This document shows, one piece after another, positions 57,737-64,000 of a stretch of DNA of 64,000 bases. Under the pieces are notes generated by a model. It saw only the letters and a program-made list of their open reading frames with translations. It searched no databases and had not been told where the DNA came from. Within the stretch, counting starts at the first letter, position 1, and each line of letters starts with the position of its first letter. The position numbers were made by a program, and so were the translations under genes. Source of the DNA: Filosporella fistucella. Lineage: Eukaryota > Ascomycota > Leotiomycetes > Helotiales. The DNA lies in the NCBI GenBank assembly GCA_030077755.1, contig JAQJZZ010000014.1, forward strand, positions 1,550,001-1,614,000, given 5' to 3'.

Positions 57737-59557
57737 ATGTTTCTGCATATCATCATGCTTGCCCCAATTCTCTCTCTTCTTCTTGCCTCTGCAGTTGCAA
57801 ATCCACTTGGTGATCTTTCTAAAAGAGTATCTGGTACCACATTGGTCAACTTGAGCAACAACACTGGGACGCCACAACACTTGGCCTCTGGATTCATATA
57901 TGGCATTCCAGACGCCCCCAATCAGATTCCAGACCACTTCTACACAGACATTGGTTTCAACTATGCCCGAGCCGGTGGAGCACAAGTTGCTGCTCCTGGA
58001 AGAGGCTGGATCTGGGGCTTGTCTGAATACAAGGTACATCTCCAACCAATCCGTTGCCTGAACGTAGAATTTATTGAAGTGGCAACCCAAAAATCTTACT
58101 ACCCCATCTTCTCTTCTTCGATATGACCTGGTTCATTAATTCGAGATAGGTTCGATTTGCGTCTGCTCTTTCGAATTACAAAACAACCCGCAAATACAAT
58201 GCCAATTTTATCTTCTTGATTCACGATCTTTGGGGTGCCGATGGAGCACAGAATTCGACGGTAGGTCCAGTTTGGTCATTTAAGAATTTTAACTGTCAAC
58301 AGTAACAAAAGCGAGCAGCTTCTAAGCATTTCTAGGCCGCTTAGGAATGGTGTCACACTTCAAAATGCACACTAATGTGTTTGTAGGCTGCATACCCTGG
58401 CGATAACGGTGATTGGACTTCCTGGGACAAATACCTCACGCAGTTCATTTCAGACATGAATGCAAACGGCGCTACAGCAGGGTTGAAGATTGACATCTGG
58501 AACGAGCCTGATTTGACAGCCTTTTGGAATAGAGGTCAAACTCAATATCTTCAGATGTGGGGCAGAACCTATCATAAATTAAGGTCAGTGAGACATCTCC
58601 ATCACAGAGTGTTCCTCCTGAAGCGAAAGATCTTTCAATCTTACATTCTAGCAGAGCAGTCTGGCCGAACGTGGAGTTGATTGGCCCTGCATTCGCAGGA
58701 CAGCCTAGCTCTTCTAATACTTGTATGTTCCCGTGTTATATATTGCAGGTGTCAGTCTTTTGACCTTTTCAGGGTGGACTAATTACTTGAGTTTTGTGAA
58801 AACAAATTCAAGCATTCCTGATCAAGTAAGCCGCCTTGTGTCTTGTCTCATGAGTTGTATTTGTCTAGTGACTGACAATTTTTAGTGGGTTTGGCACATG
58901 GAGGGAGGTGGCGGTGATATGCAAGGAGCTTATGGTGCTCTTTACAACATGCTCACCACATACGGGCTGCCGAACAAGCCCCTAAACATCGACGAATACG
59001 CTACGTACACTGAGGAAACCCCGGCAGGATCTGCCTGGTGGATTGCACAGTTGGAGCGCGTCAACGCAATCGGACTGCGTGGAAATTGGCTAAGTGGCAC
59101 ACAACTTCACGATTTCATGGGATCACTTGTCTCGAAGCCAGACCCGACAACATACACAGCAACCGGGTACTTTCCTAATGGTGACTATCAAGTATACAAG
59201 TATTATAACCTCAACATGACTGGACACCGAGTTGGGACAACTCCATCGGCAGACCTCAAGATCGATACATACGCTACTGTTGGAACAGATAGAGTGAGAG
59301 TACTCACTGGCGTTCGTGTAGCTAGTGGGACATGGCAAATTACCATCAATGGCTTGTCATCTGTGGGATTGCCTCAATCAGGTGCCCTGAATATCCACAC
59401 ATGGGGATTTCCTGCGACCGGAGGCCACTTTGGGGAGGTCGACGCTCCCAATGATCTGGGGTGGTACTCACACACATATACCGGCAACAGTGTCACGTTC
59501 CCAGTATACCAAACTGACACAGTGACAGCTTACGCCTTTGAGTTTATTGTTGGATGA
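57737..59557 (+). CDS. Secreted clan GH-A glycoside hydrolase, GH39-like
   Basis: About six exons give roughly 440 residues. The first ATG (57737) or the in-frame one at 57755 (A at -3) both give a strong signal peptide (LAPILSLLLASAVA), followed by a Kex2-type KR at the end of a short propeptide (DLSKR). Catalytic-domain marks are LKIDIWNEPDLTAFWNR, where Glu of NEP is the acid/base, and NIDEYATYTEE, where the second Glu of clan GH-A is the likely nucleophile. Between them lies WHMEGGGGDMQGAYG. A C-terminal beta-domain (VRVLTGVRVASGTWQITING) follows. I place it near GH39 from general resemblance, and the exact family is uncertain. It probably acts on plant cell-wall glycans outside the cell. 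The regulator gene lies downstream on the same strand. Confidence 0.85.
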
Positions 59558-60424
59558 GCTAGTACACTTCAAAGTTATGTAGGAGGCGTCTGACAGTCCC
59601 TGTCTGCTATGCTGGTGTTTTGAACATCACACCAAGGGGTAAAATTTGGTGTAGTATTGAAGGAGAGAATAAATAAAGTCATTCGACCAATATTCTTCAA
59701 GAACTTCGAAATCACTGTAATACAGTAATGGTGACATTCGATAGTGGAAACCAGCATGTCGGACCAATGAGATAAACATTTTGAAATTATAGTCCGAGAA
59801 GACTATTAGTTGAAAAGTCAGGACAAGTTCTGTATGCAAATTCAGCTATTGGAATTAAGTGTGGATGTGGATAATTGCATGTCGGCTCCACGGCTGCAAA
59901 TCTCGAGCGGGTGCATCACCGCTAAGTAAGGTTCTCGAGTTCAGAACGAGACTTAGTGACCAACGTTCAAGACGTTGATTAGACGTGGCCGGACTTACGT
60001 AGACCCTACTTCCATAGACCTGCCTTTCAACCTTGAACATTAGAATGGGTTTCATCAAAAGTTGCCGCACATGAACTGGTAATAAGCTAATAAAAGTTTT
60101 ACAATTGGTTACCTCCGTTGGAGCTCGCAATTGGCACTGAAGCTCTGATTGGTGCGGCAAACACAATCCAGATTCCGTCGACTGCCAGGACTTGTACCTA
60201 CCGAGTACCCCACATTCTTTCCCCAATAGTCACTTACACCCTTCACCATCGATATCAGAATCAGAATCAGAACCCTCACGCGTGGAAGCTCTCATCTCTC
60301 TTCAGTATCCATGAAAATTTCCAGCTGAATTCATTTCATCGAGTTTTCCGACTCGATCCCACACAGGCAAAGGGAAATTCCCTTCATGTCTGACAAACAG
60401 TGATTAACTGATGTAACTTGTCGT
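59558..60424. promoter_or_regulatory. Promoter of the zinc-finger regulator
   Basis: The 867-bp region has a CCCCAC box (reverse of GTGGGG) at 60208-60213 and three TCAGAA repeats at 60255-60272. I do not see the ACTCCGGTGGGGG site here. Confidence 0.45.
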
Positions 60425-63400
60425 ATGGGTAGGCCCTATAACCAGATTTATTTACCTACAAGAAGAGCAGCTGCTAAACTACCCCCAGAAGGACAATTAA
60501 GCCCCACATCATCCTCTAATGGAGGTCAGGATGTTCGGTCAGATCCAACAGGCCGGTTCAGCTGCATTGTATGCCACCAAACATTCTCGCGGAGTGAGCA
60601 TCTCACCCGGCATACTCGCAGTCATGCAAAGGACCGTTCCCTAAAATGTGCATACTGTGGCAAGGGTTTCTATAGATCGTAAGCCATGCACATGCCCTGA
60701 ATTGCGCAAAACATCCCCCATATACGTTCTGATGCTACATAGTGATGCTTTACGAAGACATGAAAGTGTGCATCAGGAATCTAGAAGAAGTGCTTTAGGC
60801 AAAGGTATTAGAGCGTGCCTTCCTTGCGCAGCTGGCCGAAGGAAATGTGACGGTCAAACCCCTTGCTCTGGCTGTAAAAGGAGATCGATTGAATGTGTCA
60901 TCCCGGTGACACAACCTCTTAAAAGGAGAACACTCGATCGCCCGTCTTCCCGCTCAGGGTCAGGACAGCTCACGGAGGACAGTCAAATGTCTTGGTCAAA
61001 CGATTCGGAGTCTCCAAGAGTCAGTCAAAGTCAGGACCAAACTTACTCGTCTCCTTCATACATTACCAACACTGCAGATCAATCTTCTGAATCCCATCCA
61101 TCCCCCGAGAAGGGAGCTCAAACTCATAACCCACAACAAGATTTCCAAGCGTCAGGATCTTCATCGCTTCCCAACATCGAGCTAGATGTAAACTCTTCCA
61201 GTCCTTTCCACCAAAATAGCGTTGCAGGAGCATCAAACACTTCTACCTCTGGAATGGATGTTCTCCTTCAAGCTTCAAGCCATATTCAACATCCAGGTAT
61301 AGAATTTCCTGCCACGCATGACTACCAAACATTAGAAAGTGCGGCTGACCCTTGGTACCACTTTGCATCATCTATAAATTGGATACCAGACAACTGGACT
61401 CCAGGAAGTGGTGATGAGATAGAAGCTTTTGATCAATTTCATCCCCATTCCGCGAAATTTGGACTGAATCTGCCATCAGCATCAACAAATTTACAGCATC
61501 AAAGTGACTTGGAGCGGTCGACATTACACCATTCTCACCCCGTCGGAGATTTGCCATATAACCAAATCCAGATACCAGATGCCCTTGATGCCTCTAGTCC
61601 TAGTACCCAGAGCACACGTAGTGCAGGACAATTCTACGTTGACGGTGACGGAGCTAGACTGCCACGAGTTAGAAAAGCTCCGTACCGATACTCGGAAACA
61701 ACCTTATATACCTATTTGGACGACAATGAGCACTCTAACAGATTGTTCACACTCCCTAAAAGTGGCGATATGGATGTTGATATGGCCTCGGCTGCCCGCA
61801 CAGTTCCACCAAATACGTACAACGAGATAGTTCGTGTTTTTAATCTCACCTGTGTCTCCTCTACCCATTACGCCAATTTCGAAAGCGGGTCATTTCCATC
61901 ACCGCAAAGACTAAGCATGTGTATATGGTCATATACAAATAATTTTGGATCAATACTCCCCTTCCTTCACCTTCCAACCTTCGACATATCTCGAGCACAT
62001 TGGCTGCTACTAGTTGCGATGGCGGCGGTTGGGAGCCACTACGATAATTCAGAAGACTCCGAAAGTACAGCGATTGGACTGCATGAGTTTCTTCGCAGAG
62101 CAATTCAAGTGACGGTTGGTATTTATTTTTCAATTGTGATTGAAGCTAACTTCCTATAAAGGTTGAGATAGGCGGCGACTTGAGTCCTGATCCGCTCGTT
62201 TTGATACAATCTAAACTGCTGAATTATGTAGGGATGACATATTGCGGCGATCAGCGTTTGAAATACCATACTCGTAGCCTGCAGCATGATCTCGCATCAT
62301 TTTGCCGTGATGAATGGAGCAGATCATCTATGGTTAGCACCGATGAACCGGAAAGTCAGCATGTTGCCCGCGACTGGAACAGGTGGACCAATGCAGAGAG
62401 TAGCCGGCGAACTGGTTATTGCATAGTAAGCAACTCATTTTCTTGCAATTCCCTCTGAGATTTACAAGAAGCATTGCATCTCCATTCCTCCAATTCTACA
62501 TGAATGTAGTGCTGATATTTGATTGTAGTGGGTACGATATTCTGACCTCCAGCTGTCTCCCGCGGATTGTTTAACTGATATTCACAGTTGCTTGACTGTA
62601 TGCAGGTATTCCATTTCCAAAAGCGCTCGATAATGTCTCTGGAGGATGCCAAAGTACCAGTCCCTTGCCAGGAGGTGTTATGGGAAGCAGACTCCGCACT
62701 TGATTGGCATCAGCTTTATTCATGTGCTACCAGTAAATTGAATCTCTGTGTCTGATATCATCTACTCATTGAATTCTAGCAAGCCCATCATTACACTCTG
62801 CGATTCAGATCGCTTACATCGAGAAACGACTACAGTCTTCAATGGGAGAATTCAGTCGCATACTTTGCATTCATGCTTTATTCAGACGAACTTGGGAGGT
62901 CGAGCATTATTTTCGGCAACCTCTTACACGTTGGACACCTACAGCAGAGAAACAAGATTTGAAAATAATTGACCGTTCAATGCCGATTTGGCTTCCAGGC
63001 GTCCAGACTTATGCAAAGTGGAGAAACTCTGCCTGTGATTGCTTGGATATTCTGCACTGGCATGCTAATTCAGTCATTGGGGCAGCATCAGGAATCGAAC
63101 ATCCTACAGTGCTTCATTTGCATCTCGCTAGGGTCATTCTCCTCACCCCTTACTCACAAATATCTCAACTTGTACAATATATGATTGGCGACCAGCAAAA
63201 TATTGTCGACCAATTCGATGCCGAAAGCATCAAGAGACATATTCAACGTTGGGCAGTTGAAGACCCTTATAAAGCTCGCTTGGGCATGATACATGCTGGT
63301 GTTCTTTTCTGGCATATTCGGCGATACTCAGCGGATGCTTTTTACGAGCCTTCTTCGGTACTTCTAGCTACATTGTCAATGTGGGCATATGGTAAATTCG

Positions 63401-63717
63401 CTCCTAAAACCTCGAATCCCACCCAGGAGGGACAATCACCCGATGACGACGAGGATTCAGAGTCCTTATTCCCAAGCTCAATGCAGATTGATAGACCTGC
63501 AGACGATGAACTTGTGCAGCTTTTTGTGAAGAGAGGTGCAAGTATGAAAGCAAACATCACTGGGGTGGGCAATCTCTGCAGTGAAAAGGGTCCAGTGAGG
63601 GTTTTAGTAGAAGGGAGGAAGTTGCTGATGGGCTTGAGAGTATGGGGAGAAAGAAGAAGGGCCGTAAAGACTTTGAGCGCTCTGATCGAGGTTTGTCGAT
63701 CCGAGGGGATAACTTGA
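60425..63717 (+). CDS. Transcription factor with two C2H2 fingers plus Zn2Cys6 cluster
   Basis: Exon 1 (60425-60678) starts MGRPYNQIYLPTRRAAAK and encodes finger 1 (CIVCHQTFSRSEHLTRHTRSH) up to the middle of finger 2 (CAYCGKGFYRS). A 64-nt intron leads to DALRRHESVH, completing finger 2. About 25 residues later comes the Zn2Cys6 cluster CLPCAAGRRKCDGQTPCSGC, then KRRSIEC. A long Ser/Gln-rich linker follows, then the fungal transcription factor domain (VSMCIWSYTNNFGSILPFLHLPTFD-like, and ALFRRTWEVEHYF). Three more introns lie near 62116-62160, 62426-62590 and 62731-62779. Total length is about 975 residues. Combined C2H2/Zn2Cys6 regulators are a known fungal class. Its position next to glycosidase and transporter genes suggests it controls them. 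Confidence 0.9.
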
Positions 63718-64000
63718 AAATAGAAGAAGGTAATACTTCACAGTAGCTAGGTACACAGGCCTGTATTGCTCGTACGGTTGCTGGTCATCCAGTTGTGAGA
63801 AAGTCCCGAAAACAATATACAATGAACTTACGCCTAGCTATTTTGGAGACCTCTGAATCGACTCTATTGAAGTAACAATGGAGTTTAGATTCGAAATTTA
63901 TTGGTAGGACGAAAAGCATTGGATGATAAGTAACTAAATTTCATCTCCTTAAAATCCAAGTGGAATTGAAGCCTTAACCTGTTGGAAAAGGTTACGTGAC
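63718..64000. other. 3' flank of the regulator gene, window edge
   Basis: The region of 283 bp is AT-rich. No feature is supported. Confidence 0.4.

Noticed and set aside
1..64000. CRISPR array, prophage or intact transposon
   Set aside because: No regularly spaced repeats, integrase, transposase or reverse transcriptase sequence was seen in any frame.

Overview
The window is nuclear DNA of a filamentous ascomycete. Nearly every gene is split by short GT-AG introns (about 38 to 118 nt, mostly 43 to 60) with CTAAC/CTGAC-like branch points. Many products are orthologues of fungal housekeeping proteins. Secreted plant-polysaccharide enzymes plus a C2H2/Zn2Cys6 regulator point to a plant-associated or saprotrophic Pezizomycotina, perhaps Leotiomycetes; that placement is an impression. 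I see no intact transposon, CRISPR array or viral gene.

Layout. 0.3-4.2 kb: a secreted Ser/Thr-rich mucin-like protein and a seven-exon short-chain dehydrogenase. 4.4-28.8 kb: a dense housekeeping block. It holds an EFM4-type methyltransferase, the PP2A scaffold subunit, Phe-tRNA synthetase beta, a myotubularin phosphatase, ribosomal protein S3, a NIPA-type transporter, a large acidic protein of unknown function, delta-COP, APC4 and an amino-acid/choline-type permease. 29.3-45.5 kb: an APH-fold kinase-like protein, a DUF2235 hydrolase, an unknown fungal protein, long-form tRNase Z, a LAMMER kinase and a sideroflexin. 45.5-49.1 kb is almost gene-free, with one intron-containing tRNA-Arg(TCG)-like gene whose acceptor stem is defective. 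49.1-51.8 kb: a Cas1p-type polysaccharide O-acetyltransferase.

52.2-63.7 kb is the most coherent functional unit. An MFS sugar porter is divergent from a GH127 beta-L-arabinofuranosidase that has no signal peptide. Next come a secreted clan GH-A (GH39-like) glycosidase and a regulator carrying two C2H2 fingers plus a Zn2Cys6 cluster. The transporter/GH127 intergenic region and the promoter of the secreted glycosidase share an identical 13-mer, ACTCCGGTGGGGG. It joins a CGG triplet to a GTGGGG box. I infer a co-regulated catabolic cluster: outside hydrolysis, uptake, then cytosolic removal of beta-L-arabinofuranose, possibly from arabinosylated hydroxyproline-rich glycoproteins.

Gene models were assembled by eye by joining open frames at splice sites. 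Where exon junctions are given they keep frame and restore conserved protein sequence; elsewhere internal boundaries are approximate.
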